This document shows, in pieces, positions 36,425 through 45,483 of a stretch of DNA of 64,000 bases (the first letter of the stretch is position 1; each line of letters begins with the position of its first letter). The translations under genes and the position numbers were made by a program. Below the pieces are notes generated by a model. The model saw only the letters and a program-made list of their open reading frames with translations, did no database searches and was not told the DNA's origin. The DNA comes from Pseudomarimonas salicorniae (GTDB taxonomy: Bacteria; Pseudomonadota; Gammaproteobacteria; Xanthomonadales; Xanthomonadaceae): positions 124,001 to 188,000 of the forward strand of contig NZ_JALNMH010000006.1 in NCBI RefSeq assembly GCF_023156535.1. The letters are read 5' to 3'.

Positions 36425-36646
36425 CCTAGTGTCCTGTCCCGGGAATACATCGCAGAACTCGCTCGGTCTGCGCCGCCGATTCTGCGTTGTTCGGCCGCTG
36501 CGCAGCAGCGCGGGCTTTGCCCGCTACGCCTTCGCTGCGCTCGGTCGGCGTCGCCATAGCGCTGCTATGCCTCCTTCTCGCGCCTTGCCTCGACGACGCA
36601 TCCGCGTCGCGACTTCAACAACGTACTTCCGGGACAGGACACTAGG
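36425..36646. mobile_element. 222-bp MITE-like element with 20-bp terminal inverted repeats
   Basis: CCTAGTGTCCTGTCCCGGGA (36425-36444) and TTCCGGGACAGGACACTAGG (36627-36646) are inverted repeats matching at 19 of 20 positions. The interior is about 180 bp, GC-rich, with a small hairpin (GCGGGCTTTGCCCGC) and no open frame that makes sense. Terminal CTAG suggests an element mobilised by a TA-targeting transposase (IS630/Tc-like), but this is inference and no such gene is in the window. Confidence 0.7.
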
Positions 36647-36716
36647 CTAGCCCGGATGGCCAGCGGGCTGCACCAACCGATGAGCCTTCGGTGCGGGCGG
36701 CAGGCTGCGGACGCCA

Positions 36717-37829
36717 TCAGTCCGCGGCGTAGCCGGTCAGCTCAAGATAGCCCTCGCCGCTGAGCGGTGCGCCGCGGGTCTGGCCGGTCGCCTCCACGCT
36801 GCCCTCCCAGTAGCGAACCTGTGTGTTCAGTTCCTGGTCGTCCATGCGGGCGCGCAGGCTGAGGTCGATGGCGTGGGCGGGCAGGGTGATGCGCCAGTCG
36901 AGGGGATAGCGGGCGCCGCTGTGCGGGCTGGTCCACCAGCGCTCGGGCTGCATGTCGGCGTCGCCGTCGCCGAGCTTGGTGAGCGTGCCGTCTGCCTCGA
37001 TCAGGCTGCCGCGCACGCCGGCATTGCCGCCCTGGCCGTCGTGCAGGCGGAAGAGCATCAGGGCGCGGCCGTCGTCGAGCTGCAGGGAGAGCCAGTCCCA
37101 GCCGCGCTGGCCGCCCTTGAGCAGACCCGGGCTCCATTCGTGGTCGAACCAGCCGCGGCCCGCGACCGTGACCGGCGCCGCGCCGGGGTACCGCAGCGTG
37201 CCGCGCGCGGTGAGCCAGGGCTGGCTGTAGTAGAAGCTGGCATTGCCGGCGCCGGATTTCTCGCTGTAGCCGTCCATGCCGTGCAGCACGGGCGGGCCCT
37301 CGGCCACCACCTCCAGCTGCAGCGAGAGGCCGTCCAGGTCGCAGTCGATGCGTCGCTGCATGGGCGGCTCGGGGCGGGTGGCCTCGAGCCGGCAGGTTTC
37401 CACCCACACCGCCAGCGGTGAATCCCGCACGCCGGCCAGCCCGACGACGGGACGGGACAGGCGTTCGCGGTAGGCAAAGCGTCCACCGCCGAGGTCGCTG
37501 ATGGCGACATGGGCCATGAACAGATGCCGCGCGTCCCAGCCTTCGAGATCCGGCGCATGGGGCTCCAGGGCCAGTCGGAACAGGGCCAGCTGGGCGCCCC
37601 ACCGATGTCCGTCGGCGTCGCGCAGGTTGAAGGTGGCGTACCACCACTCCACGCGCTGCTCGGGGTGGGCGCCGAAGTCGCGCGGGAACTGCGGTACGTA
37701 GTCGGGATCAAGCGGCGGAAAGGCGCTGCCCTCGGCGCCCAGCCACTGCGCCAGCGGCGCTTCCGGCGGCGGGCCCGGATCGCAGCCAGCCAGCAACAGG
37801 CACAGCAGGGTGGCGATCAGTCGGAGCAT
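36717..37829 (-). CDS. AttH/CrtC-like lipocalin-fold lipoprotein
   Basis: A 370-residue protein from ATG 37829, which overlaps the stop of the permease gene by one base (TGATG). It has a lipoprotein signal with lipobox LLAGC. The mature part carries the AttH/carotenoid 1,2-hydratase-like double lipocalin domain: RVEWWYATFNLRDADG, FMAHVAISDL, YYSQPWLTARGTL, GRGWFDHEWSP, WDWLSLQLDDGRALMLFRLH, YLELTGYA. In Agrobacterium the homologue AttH is encoded with an ABC transporter, as here. It probably acts as a periplasmic ligand-binding partner of the transporter; the ligand is unknown. Translational coupling to the permease is evident. Confidence 0.85.
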   Translation of the reverse strand: MLRLIATLLCLLLAGCDPGPPPEAPLAQWLGAEGSAFPPLDPDYVPQFPRDFGAHPEQRVEWWYATFNLRDADGHRWGAQLALFRLALEPHAPDLEGWDARHLFMAHVAISDLGGGRFAYRERLSRPVVGLAGVRDSPLAVWVETCRLEATRPEPPMQRRIDCDLDGLSLQLEVVAEGPPVLHGMDGYSEKSGAGNASFYYSQPWLTARGTLRYPGAAPVTVAGRGWFDHEWSPGLLKGGQRGWDWLSLQLDDGRALMLFRLHDGQGGNAGVRGSLIEADGTLTKLGDGDADMQPERWWTSPHSGARYPLDWRITLPAHAIDLSLRARMDDQELNTQVRYWEGSVEATGQTRGAPLSGEGYLELTGYAAD

Positions 37830-40294
37830 CAGCCTGGCCCACGCAGCAGGTTGGGCAGGGGCACGCGGGCGATGCGCCGCGCAGGCCACCACGCCGCGAG
37901 CAGGGCGCAGGCAGCGGCCAGCGCCGCGGTGCCCAGCAGCGGCCCCGGGCCGATGCGCAGCCGCATGCTCCAGCCGAAGGCGCGCTGCTGGATGACTTCG
38001 GTCAGCAGGGCCGCCAGGAGCGCGCCGAGCGGCAGGGCGAAGAGCGCTGCGAGCAGGCCCAGCAGCAGGCCCTGTCCCAGCTGCAGGCGGGTCAGGGCCG
38101 ATGGCGGATAGCCGAGGCAGCGCAGCAGGGCCAGCTCGCGCTGGCGCTCCAGCTGCAGGGCGGACAATGCGCCGAATACCGCCACCGCGGCGATCAGGCC
38201 GGCCAGCGCGCGCAGCACGTCGGTGACGGCGAAGGTGCGCGCGAAGACCTCGAGGCTGCGCTCGCGGATCTCGCTGGCGCGGCTCGCCCGCACGCCCGGT
38301 GTCCGCGCCAGCAGGCCGGGCAGGGCGGCGTCGAGAGCGGGCAGCGCCTCCGGCTCGGCGAAGAGCGCTGCGCCACTGATCGAGGGGTCGTCGAACAGCG
38401 CGGCGTAGTGCGTCCGGTGGATGGCCAGCGTGCCCTGCGGCGAGGCGTAGTCGCGGTAGACCGCCGCCACCGGCAGGTCGTGTGGCCCATTGCCGGTGGG
38501 CAGGCGCAGCACATCCCCGGGCGCGAGGTCGAGGCGGCGCGCCAGCGGCTCGCTGATCAGCGCCTCGCCGCGCTGGAACCGTGGGTAAAGGTCGTCGCTG
38601 TCGCCCGCAAGGAATTCGAATCCGGCAAAGCCGCGCGGAGGCAGGTCATAGGCCACCAGCCAGACCGGGCCACTGTCGAGGGTCAGCTGGCGACGCAGGG
38701 TGGTGGCCACCGCGGCCACGCCGTCGACGCGGGCGAGGCGCTCCGGGAGGCCCTGGGGCAGCCGCTCGCCCTCGGCCGGGCTGAGGTAGACGTCGGCGGT
38801 GAGGCTATGGTCGATCCAGCGCATCACGCTGCCGCGAAAGCTGTCGATCATCGCGCTCATGCCGACCAGGGTGGCCATGGCGAGGGTCAGTGCCGCAAGC
38901 GCCGTGCCGGTGCGCGACAGGCCACCCTGCACGCTGGCCAGCAGCAGTTCCACGCGCACCGGCGCATGCTGCCCGAGCAGGCGGCGCAGGGCGGCGACGA
39001 GGGCGGCGGCGAGCGGAGGCAGGAGGCCCAGCAGGGCGATCAGCAGGCCGAACAGCGCGGCGAAGGCCACCAGAAGATGTTCGGGTCCGAGGGCGAGCAG
39101 GGCCAGCGAGCCTGCGGCCAGGACCAGGGCGGGCCAGCGCCGGGCACGCTGCGTGTCGGCGGCCCTCGCCTCCAACGTGGCGTCCCGCATCCCTTCCAGC
39201 GGCTCCACCGACAGCGCCTCACGCAGCGGTCGCCAGGCGGCGGCCAGGGCGCCGCCCAGGCCAAGCAGCAGGGCCTTGCCCGCGGTCAGCGCGTCAAGCC
39301 GCGCGGCCACCGATCCGACGTCGAAGAACAGGGCGTCATAGCTGCGCGCGATGCCCTGCTGCAGAGGCAGGGCCAGCAGCATTCCGAGCAGCAGGCCGAT
39401 CAGCGCGGCGGCGAGGCCGATCAGCGCAGCCTCGACCAGCAGCCAGCGGGCGAGCGCGGGTCGCGCCACGCCCAGCGCGCGCAGCCGGGCGATCAGCGGC
39501 CGCCGGCGCAGGCCGAGGAATCCCAGCGACTGGAACACCAGAAAGACGCCGACCAGCAGGGCAAGCAGGGACAGGGCCTGCAGGTTGATCTCGAAGGCGC
39601 GGCTCATGCCGAGCACCTTGCCGTCGGCCTCGGCGCTGGCCACCAGCGCCGTGCCGGGCGGCAGTCGCGTGATCAGTGGATCGACCTGTTCGGGGTCGAG
39701 GCGCAGGTCGATGCGGCTGAGCAGGCCCTCGGCATCGAGCAGCGTCTGCGCCAGTCCGATATCCGCGAGCGCGGTCTCCGGACTGCCGGCATCGCCCAGC
39801 ACGGCGACCACCTCGAGCGGCGGCTGCGTTGCCGGCAGGTCCAGACTCTGGCCTGCGTCGAGTCCGAGGCGTCGGGCCAGCGGCAGGCTGAGCGCAATGC
39901 CGCGCGGCGCGAGCAGGTTGGGGGCGTCGCTGCTGCCCTGCTGGCGGAGCAGGTCGGGACGCAGCTGCCACTCGGCCAGCGGGTCGATGCCGAGCACGGC
40001 CAGCGGCCCCGCCGCGGTCCTCACCCGACCTTCGAGCACCGGCGCGGCGCGCAGGCCGTCCAGCCGCAGTTCGGCGTAAAGCCTTTGGTCCAGCCTTCCG
40101 CTCACGGCCACGACCCGGTGCGAGACGTCGCCGGACAGGCTTCGCCGGGCCTCGCTGAAAGCCTCGCGCGCGCTGCCGATGGAGATGTCGATGGCCACCA
40201 CCACGGCAATCGACAGGGCGAGGCCGCCCAGCATCAGCAGCGCCTGCAGGGGCTGCTGGCGATGGATGCCGGCCAGGGCGCGGAGCAGCAGCAT
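37829..40294 (-). CDS. ABC transporter permease with two FtsX-like domains
   Basis: An 821-residue permease. One transmembrane helix near the N-terminus (ALLMLGGLALSIAVVVAI), a large extracytoplasmic region, and two FtsX-type membrane blocks (around 250-440 and 690-820, e.g. LLGLLAALFALPLGALLAAL, and QLERQRELALLRCLGYPPS before the last helices). This layout is that of MacB/LolC-type exporters that move lipids, lipoproteins or hydrophobic molecules by mechanotransmission. Its start overlaps the ATPase stop (TGATG), and its stop overlaps the lipoprotein start, so three proteins are made from one coupled message. Confidence 0.9.
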   Translation of the reverse strand: MLLLRALAGIHRQQPLQALLMLGGLALSIAVVVAIDISIGSAREAFSEARRSLSGDVSHRVVAVSGRLDQRLYAELRLDGLRAAPVLEGRVRTAAGPLAVLGIDPLAEWQLRPDLLRQQGSSDAPNLLAPRGIALSLPLARRLGLDAGQSLDLPATQPPLEVVAVLGDAGSPETALADIGLAQTLLDAEGLLSRIDLRLDPEQVDPLITRLPPGTALVASAEADGKVLGMSRAFEINLQALSLLALLVGVFLVFQSLGFLGLRRRPLIARLRALGVARPALARWLLVEAALIGLAAALIGLLLGMLLALPLQQGIARSYDALFFDVGSVAARLDALTAGKALLLGLGGALAAAWRPLREALSVEPLEGMRDATLEARAADTQRARRWPALVLAAGSLALLALGPEHLLVAFAALFGLLIALLGLLPPLAAALVAALRRLLGQHAPVRVELLLASVQGGLSRTGTALAALTLAMATLVGMSAMIDSFRGSVMRWIDHSLTADVYLSPAEGERLPQGLPERLARVDGVAAVATTLRRQLTLDSGPVWLVAYDLPPRGFAGFEFLAGDSDDLYPRFQRGEALISEPLARRLDLAPGDVLRLPTGNGPHDLPVAAVYRDYASPQGTLAIHRTHYAALFDDPSISGAALFAEPEALPALDAALPGLLARTPGVRASRASEIRERSLEVFARTFAVTDVLRALAGLIAAVAVFGALSALQLERQRELALLRCLGYPPSALTRLQLGQGLLLGLLAALFALPLGALLAALLTEVIQQRAFGWSMRLRIGPGPLLGTAALAAACALLAAWWPARRIARVPLPNLLRGPG

Positions 40295-40983
40295 CAGGCG
40301 TCAACCAGCTGGCCGCGTTCAAGGCGCAGCAGACGGTCCGCGCGGCCCATCACCTCCTGGGCATGCGTGGCCATCACCAGGCTCGCGCCGCGCTCGCGGC
40401 AGGCGCGCTGCAGCAGGTCGAGCACGCCCTGTGCGTTGTCGGCATCAAGCGCCGCCGTGGGCTCGTCGGCCAGGACCAGGGCCGGCTCGTGGACCAGGGC
40501 CCGGCCGATCGCCACGCGCTGCTGTTCGCCTCCCGACAGGGCGGAGACTTCGCGGGCGGACAGCGCTGCAAGGCCCAGGGCGTCGAGCATGGCCTGCGCC
40601 CGGCGACGCGACTCGGCGGCGGCCACCCCATTGAGTTCCAGCGGCAGTCGCAGGTTGTCCAGCACGCCCAGCGTCGGCACCAGATTGCCGGACTGGAACA
40701 CCAGGCCGATGTGCTTCCGGCGCAGGGCGCAGCGCGCGTTCTCGTCGAGCGTGGCGATGTCGACGCCATCCAGAATGATCCTTCCGGCGTCAGGGCGGTC
40801 GATGCCGGCCAGGAGGTGGAGCAGGGTGGATTTCCCGCTGCCCGAGCGGCCGACCACGGCGACAAACTCGCCGGGTCCGACGCCGAAGCTGAGGTCGACC
40901 AGGACCGCCTGCCCGCCCCAGCCCTTGTGCAGTGATTCGACTTCCAGTCCCACGCCGCGCCGCTCCCGAGTATCGTCGTGCAT
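40294..40983 (-). CDS. ABC transporter ATP-binding protein (LolD/MacB type)
   Basis: A 229-residue ATPase from ATG 40983 (MHDDTRERRGVG); an earlier in-frame ATG at 41052 would intrude on the divergent gene and is less likely. Walker A GRSGSGKST, Q-loop FQSGNLVP, signature LSGGEQQRVAIGRAL, Walker B ALVLADEPTAALD and the H-loop MATHAQEV are complete. It powers the FtsX-type permease encoded next. Confidence 0.9.
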   Translation of the reverse strand: MHDDTRERRGVGLEVESLHKGWGGQAVLVDLSFGVGPGEFVAVVGRSGSGKSTLLHLLAGIDRPDAGRIILDGVDIATLDENARCALRRKHIGLVFQSGNLVPTLGVLDNLRLPLELNGVAAAESRRRAQAMLDALGLAALSAREVSALSGGEQQRVAIGRALVHEPALVLADEPTAALDADNAQGVLDLLQRACRERGASLVMATHAQEVMGRADRLLRLERGQLVDA

Positions 40984-41075
40984 CGATACCACGCCGGGCG
41001 TGAAACGGGGGCTGGGAGCGGCCGCCGCCAGTGTCTGCCATGGCGCTGTCATCTTGCCCCTGCAGCATCCGCCGG

Positions 41076-42278
41076 ATGCGCCTGCTCATGCTGTCCGACG
41101 TGTACTTTCCGCGGGTCAACGGGGTGTCGACCTCGATCCGCACCTTTGCCGACTGGCTTGTTCGGCGCGGGCACGAAGTGGCGCTGGTGGCGCCCGACTA
41201 CGGGCCCGGCAGCGGACAGGAGGTAGTGGACGCCGCGGCCGGCTTCCGCATCATCAGGGTGCCCGCACGGGTCATTCCATTCGATCCGGAGGATCGCTTC
41301 ATGCGACGCCGCCCGGTCGACCGGCTGGTGGCCGAGCTGGGCACCGAGGGCTGGGATGCGGTGCACTGCCACACGCCCTTCCGCGCCCATCGTCTGGCGG
41401 TCGGCCTGCGCCGACGGCATCGGCTGCGCGTGGTCGAGAGCTACCACACCTATTTCGAGGAGTACGTCGCCCACTACCTGCCGTTAGCGCCGGCAGGCCT
41501 GCTGCGCTGGTTTGCCCGCTACGCCTCAAGGCGCCTGTGCGCCGAGGTCGACCATCTGATCGTGCCGAGCCGGCAGATGGTTTCGGTCCTTCGCCGCTAC
41601 GGCATCGACATGCCGCACAGCGTACTGCCCACCGGCATCGAGCTGTCCGAGTTCCGCAGCGGCGATGGAGCGGCCTTCCGGGCCCGGCACGGCATCCCGG
41701 CGGACGCTCCGGTCATGGTCACGGTCAGCCGGCTCGCGGTGGAGAAGAACATCGGCTTTCTGCTCGAGGTGGCGCGCCGGGTGCGCGAGCGTTTTCCCGA
41801 TCTGCGCTTCCTGATCGCCGGCGAGGGGCCGGACGGACCTCGCCTGAGGCGGCGGGCCAGCGAGCTCGGTCTCGACGGCTGCGTGCATTTCTTCGGGAAT
41901 CTCGAGCGGCGCACGAGCCTGCTTGACGCCTATCGGGCCGGCGATGCCTTCGTCTTCGCCTCGCCTACCGAAACCCAGGGGCTGGTGCTGATCGAGGCCA
42001 TGGCGCTGGGCGTTCCGATTGTCTCCACCGCGGTGATGGGCACCGCGACGGTACTGGAGGGTGCCGGCAGTGCACTCGTGGCGGAGGCCAACGTCGATGA
42101 TTTCAGCGCCAAGCTGGCTACGCTTCTGGCAGATCCGGCCCTGCGCGGCCGGCTGTCCGCGGCGGGCGCGGCGGACGCCGAGCGCTGGGGCAGCGACCGG
42201 CTGATGGGTGAGGCCGAGGCCCTGTACCGCGAGCTGGTTGCGCGCGGACCGTACCCGCTTCAGGTGGCACGGGTGTAG
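41076..42278 (+). CDS. GT4-family glycosyltransferase
   Basis: About 400 residues from ATG 41076 (MRLLMLSDVYFPRVNGVSTS); an in-frame ATG at 41031 is an alternative. The fold is GT-B: N-terminal acceptor domain (YFPRVNGVSTSIRTFAD, CHTPFRAHRLAV, ESYHTYFEEYV) and C-terminal nucleotide-sugar domain (MVTVSRLAVEKNIGFLLEVA, FVFASPTETQGLVLIEAMAL with the E-x7-E motif). The sequence resembles diacylglycerol glucosyl- or mannosyltransferases such as PimB/alpha-monoglucosyl-DAG synthase, so glycolipid synthesis at the inner membrane is a fair inference. It is divergent from the ABC operon, with about 90 bp between starts. Confidence 0.85.
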   Translation: MRLLMLSDVYFPRVNGVSTSIRTFADWLVRRGHEVALVAPDYGPGSGQEVVDAAAGFRIIRVPARVIPFDPEDRFMRRRPVDRLVAELGTEGWDAVHCHTPFRAHRLAVGLRRRHRLRVVESYHTYFEEYVAHYLPLAPAGLLRWFARYASRRLCAEVDHLIVPSRQMVSVLRRYGIDMPHSVLPTGIELSEFRSGDGAAFRARHGIPADAPVMVTVSRLAVEKNIGFLLEVARRVRERFPDLRFLIAGEGPDGPRLRRRASELGLDGCVHFFGNLERRTSLLDAYRAGDAFVFASPTETQGLVLIEAMALGVPIVSTAVMGTATVLEGAGSALVAEANVDDFSAKLATLLADPALRGRLSAAGAADAERWGSDRLMGEAEALYRELVARGPYPLQVARV

Positions 42279-42346
42279 CCTGCCGGCACGCCGCGTTCAC
42301 TGCGGCCGACGTATCCCTTGCATCCTTCTGTTTGCGCGAGGAGCCC

Positions 42347-43171
42347 GTGGCGCGACTCGACCGCCTGCTTGCCGTGCTGATCACCCTGGTCCCGACCGTG
42401 GCCCTGGCGTCGGGGGAGTGGTGGCGATTCGAGATCGACGGTGAATCGCGCCGGGCGCTGGTACATCCGCCGCGCAGCCTGGCGGAGGAGCCGCCCACCC
42501 TGGTCGTGGTCTATCACGGCCGCGGCGACGACGCGGCGGCGTTTGCCCGCGCCGTGGCGCTGCACGAGGACTGGCCCGAAGCACTGGTCATCTATCCCCG
42601 GGGCGAGGTGCACGCAGGCAGGCCGGTGCGTGGCTGGCAGTACCGCGCCGGACAGTACGCCGACCGCGACCTGAAGCTCACCGATGCATTGCTGGCCCGT
42701 GCCGCGGAGCGCTATGGCAGCAGGTCGGAGGACAGCCTGGCCGCGGGATTCTCCAACGGCGGGCACTTCGTCTTCCTGCTGATGGCGGAACGGCCCGAGG
42801 CCTTCGCGGCGCATGCGGTGATCGGCTCCGTGCGCCCCGAGTTCGCGCTTGAGCGGGCGCCGCGGCCGCTGCTTTATCTGTTCGGTCGTAGCGAGCCGCG
42901 CCGCTATCAGGACGACTGGCGGGCCACGGTCGAGGCGCTCTCCCGCCACCAGCGGGGCGCGGGCGGCCTGTTCGACTGGTCCGGCTGCTGCAAGCGACAG
43001 GCGCCGGCGGCCGGGGGCGCCGAGTTCATCTTCGGGCTGTATCCGGCCGGCCATATCTGGCCCGAAGAGGGAAACGCCTGGCTCAGGGCATTCGCCGGCC
43101 GGGTGCTGGCGCCGGCGGCCGCGACCGGCTCAGGCGAGGCTGTCCAGCAGCATGGCGAAGGCCAGCATTGA
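42347..43171 (+). CDS. secreted PHB-depolymerase/feruloyl-esterase-like hydrolase
   Basis: A 274-residue protein starting at GTG 42347 (GAGGAG 6 bp upstream decides the start). It has a signal peptide (LLAVLITLVPTVALASG). The hydrolase is of the esterase_phd class: oxyanion VVYHGRGDD, nucleophile elbow AAGFSNGGHF with Ser, and His in LYPAGHIWP near the C-terminus. Two Cys (SGCCKRQ) may form a disulfide. Members cleave poly-hydroxyalkanoates or aryl esters; the substrate is not predictable. The last 42 bp overlap the convergent glycosyltransferase gene tail to tail. Confidence 0.8.
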   Translation: MARLDRLLAVLITLVPTVALASGEWWRFEIDGESRRALVHPPRSLAEEPPTLVVVYHGRGDDAAAFARAVALHEDWPEALVIYPRGEVHAGRPVRGWQYRAGQYADRDLKLTDALLARAAERYGSRSEDSLAAGFSNGGHFVFLLMAERPEAFAAHAVIGSVRPEFALERAPRPLLYLFGRSEPRRYQDDWRATVEALSRHQRGAGGLFDWSGCCKRQAPAAGGAEFIFGLYPAGHIWPEEGNAWLRAFAGRVLAPAAATGSGEAVQQHGEGQH

Positions 43172-44353
43172 GATCGCGGTCACCCAGACCAGGCGCGCGC
43201 CGCGCTTCGGGATCGGAAAGCCGGAAGCGGTCCGCTGCCCTGCACGGGCTGCTCGTTCCAGGGTGCGGGCAAGCCGCGTTTCCTCGCGGTGCTCGCTTTC
43301 GATGTCGGCGCGGGCCTGTCCGGTGATGCGCTGGTAGTCCTCCGCCGGGAGCTCCATCGCCCGTCGCAGCGCGGCGGCCAGCGCTTCGACATCGCCGGCT
43401 GGCACGACCATCGCGTTCTCGCCGTCGCGCAGGTAGAGGCGGGTCGACACCGAGTCGGTGGCGACCACCAGCGTGCCCAGCGAAAGGGCGTTGAGCAGGG
43501 TCTGGTCGGCCGAACAGCGGTTCAGCCCCGGGGTCAGGGCCATGGCGAAGACCCGCGCATCGGCAACGGCCTGCCAGTAACCCTGCATGCTCCAGTCTTC
43601 GACGATGCGGATGCCCGGGTAGTCTGCCGCGAGCTGCCGGGCGGACTCGCTCTGCGGGCTGCGCGGCAGTCCCACGTCGAGCGTCAGGCCAGCGCGGCGC
43701 ACGGCTTCGAACAGCGTCGCGTAGTCGCGGTAGGAGAAGCCCCCCGAGACCACGTCCCGACCGCCCTTGCGGCCGATTTCCAGGCGGTAGCCGGTCAGCG
43801 AGGTCGACCAGGGAACGGGGTGCACCTTGTCGCGGGGGATGCCGAACTCGCGGTGGTAGACCTCGATCTCCTCCGCCGAGTGCGGCTGCACCTCGTGCAG
43901 CACCGGCTCACCCAGTTCGAGAAGCCAGCGCTGCAGCCGGCCGCGCCAGCCGCCATGGGCCTGCCAGTGCGCGTCGACCACGATATGCGGGGCGCGGATC
44001 CAGGGCGCCAGCCCGGCCAGGGCGAGGTAGACCAGGTCCACGCGCTCGCCCCCATTGAGCAGGACCACATCGGCACGCCGCGCATGCCAGAGCAGGCGGG
44101 GAACCAGGACCGGGTCGGTGATGCCGGTCCAGCGCCAGAGGAACGACAACACCCGGCGCTTCGCCGGCAGCGTGCGGACTGCGGCGTTCCAGTCGGTAGA
44201 GCGGTGGAAGGGCAGGGTGGATAGGATCGCAAGGCCGGCGCAGCGGCGTCGGGCCTGCTGGAGTTCGGGGCTGGCCGGCTGGCCGGGCTCAGCGCGGTCG
44301 GCGGTCTCGGTCACTTCCTGAAATCCGTAGGGCGAGCGTGAAGGGCCGCTCAT
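43130..44353 (-). CDS. glycosyltransferase-like protein with C-terminal membrane anchor
   Basis: About 407 residues from ATG 44353 (MSGPSRSPYGFQEV); the frame is open further upstream but into Arg-rich non-coding composition. The GT-B-like C-terminal part is visible: VVSGGFSYRDYATLFEAVRR, VEDWSMQGYWQAVADARVFA, NRCSADQTLLNALSLGTLVV, ATDSVSTRLYLRDGENAMVV. The N-terminal part has HIVVDAHWQAHGG. A hydrophobic end (LVWVTAISMLAFAMLLDSL) suggests membrane attachment. Donor and acceptor are unknown. It overlaps the convergent esterase gene by 42 bp at its 3' end and follows an exported-protein gene by 53 bp on the same strand. Confidence 0.75.
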   Translation of the reverse strand: MSGPSRSPYGFQEVTETADRAEPGQPASPELQQARRRCAGLAILSTLPFHRSTDWNAAVRTLPAKRRVLSFLWRWTGITDPVLVPRLLWHARRADVVLLNGGERVDLVYLALAGLAPWIRAPHIVVDAHWQAHGGWRGRLQRWLLELGEPVLHEVQPHSAEEIEVYHREFGIPRDKVHPVPWSTSLTGYRLEIGRKGGRDVVSGGFSYRDYATLFEAVRRAGLTLDVGLPRSPQSESARQLAADYPGIRIVEDWSMQGYWQAVADARVFAMALTPGLNRCSADQTLLNALSLGTLVVATDSVSTRLYLRDGENAMVVPAGDVEALAAALRRAMELPAEDYQRITGQARADIESEHREETRLARTLERAARAGQRTASGFPIPKRGARLVWVTAISMLAFAMLLDSLA

Positions 44354-44406
44354 GTTTCCCAAACCAACGTGAAGACCAGGTCGGCCCGGCCCGGCCCGGC
44401 TCCCGC

Positions 44407-45465
44407 TCAGGGCCGCGGGCTCATCCGGTGCTCGCCGCCCTGTCGCTCGACCCGGTACACGACCTCGCTGCCGTCCTTGCGGGTGACCGTGCAATCGAGG
44501 TGCCCGCCGTCGCGGGCGACGCGGCCGGGGCACTGCACGGTGCTCTCGGGTCGGCCCGACTGCACCTCGTGGCGGGCGACCATCCAGGGCACGTCGAGGA
44601 TGCTGAAGCGGTAGTCCAGCGGTTCATAGTCGAAGGCCGTGCCGACCCGGGTGACCAGGACGGCGATGCGCTGGCCGTCGCCATACTCGGCGGCCGCGAC
44701 CTCGGCGTCCCCGGCTCGCTGCAGGCGTTCGAGGTCGACGTTCAGGGCATTGATCGGCGCGCCGATCAGTGGGGTAAGGGCCTCGGTCGCCTGCTCCTGC
44801 AGCATGGCGGCGGCCAGCCGGGTGCCATCCTCGGGGACGATCAGGTAACCACTGACCCCGGTGTTGCCACCCTCACGGCGCAGCTGGATGCGTGCCAGCA
44901 GGGGGCCCCGTTCGCTGTCGAGCCGGTACTCGAGGGCATAGGTGCCGGGCCCGGGCTGGGAGAACAGCATGGCGCGGCGGGCCTCGATCCGGCCGCTGCC
45001 CTCGCGCAGCGCGCCGAGCGCTGCGGCCAGGTCAGCCTCGCTCTGGCTTTCGGCCAGCCGCGGATGACGCGCCGCGGCGGTGGCCGGCCAGTCGGCCGTA
45101 GCGAAGCCTTCGAGGAATCGGTCAGCCGCCTCGGTGAGCGGGGCCAGCACCGTGGGCGGTACCTGCTCCAGCGGCTGCCACTGGCTGACCATGCTCTCGC
45201 CGCTGTCCTGGTCGCGCCACAGGCGGTAGGTGAAACGGTCACCCTCCTCGTCCGTGGCATGGCAGCTGAACTCGACAAGACCAGGCTGCTCGATGTCCTG
45301 CGGCAGGTCGCAGTCGAACCGGCTGAAGGCGAGGCCGGTCTGCTCGCGGAACGGGGTCTCCAGCGCCTCGCGCACCGTGTCGACCGCCGGGTTGCCGGGC
45401 GGCGCGGCCTGGGCGATTGCAGCGGAGGTGGAGAGCGTGCAGAGGGCGGCGAATAGCAGGCGCAT
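44407..45465 (-). CDS. exported protein of unknown function
   Basis: A 352-residue protein with a Sec signal peptide (MRLLFAALCTLSTSAAIAQA). The mature region is rich in acidic residues and beta-strands, e.g. YRLWRDQDSGESMVSQWQPL and YALEYRLDSERGPLLARIQL. Two Cys near the N-terminus (FDCDLPQ, FSCHATD) and two near the C-terminus (VQCPGRV, LDCTVTRK) could form disulfides. The C-terminal CPGRVARDGGHLDCTVTRKD block recalls DUF4333-type modules, which is a weak resemblance. It may share a transcript with the glycosyltransferase encoded downstream. Confidence 0.6.
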   Translation of the reverse strand: MRLLFAALCTLSTSAAIAQAAPPGNPAVDTVREALETPFREQTGLAFSRFDCDLPQDIEQPGLVEFSCHATDEEGDRFTYRLWRDQDSGESMVSQWQPLEQVPPTVLAPLTEAADRFLEGFATADWPATAAARHPRLAESQSEADLAAALGALREGSGRIEARRAMLFSQPGPGTYALEYRLDSERGPLLARIQLRREGGNTGVSGYLIVPEDGTRLAAAMLQEQATEALTPLIGAPINALNVDLERLQRAGDAEVAAAEYGDGQRIAVLVTRVGTAFDYEPLDYRFSILDVPWMVARHEVQSGRPESTVQCPGRVARDGGHLDCTVTRKDGSEVVYRVERQGGEHRMSPRP

Positions 45466-45483
45466 CGTGGCTGACCGTGTGGC

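Noticed and set aside
38408-41926. 1172-codon plus-strand open frame
   Set aside because: It lies antisense to the ABC permease and ATPase genes, is extremely rich in Gln, Arg and Gly and has no domain; it is a shadow produced by high GC.
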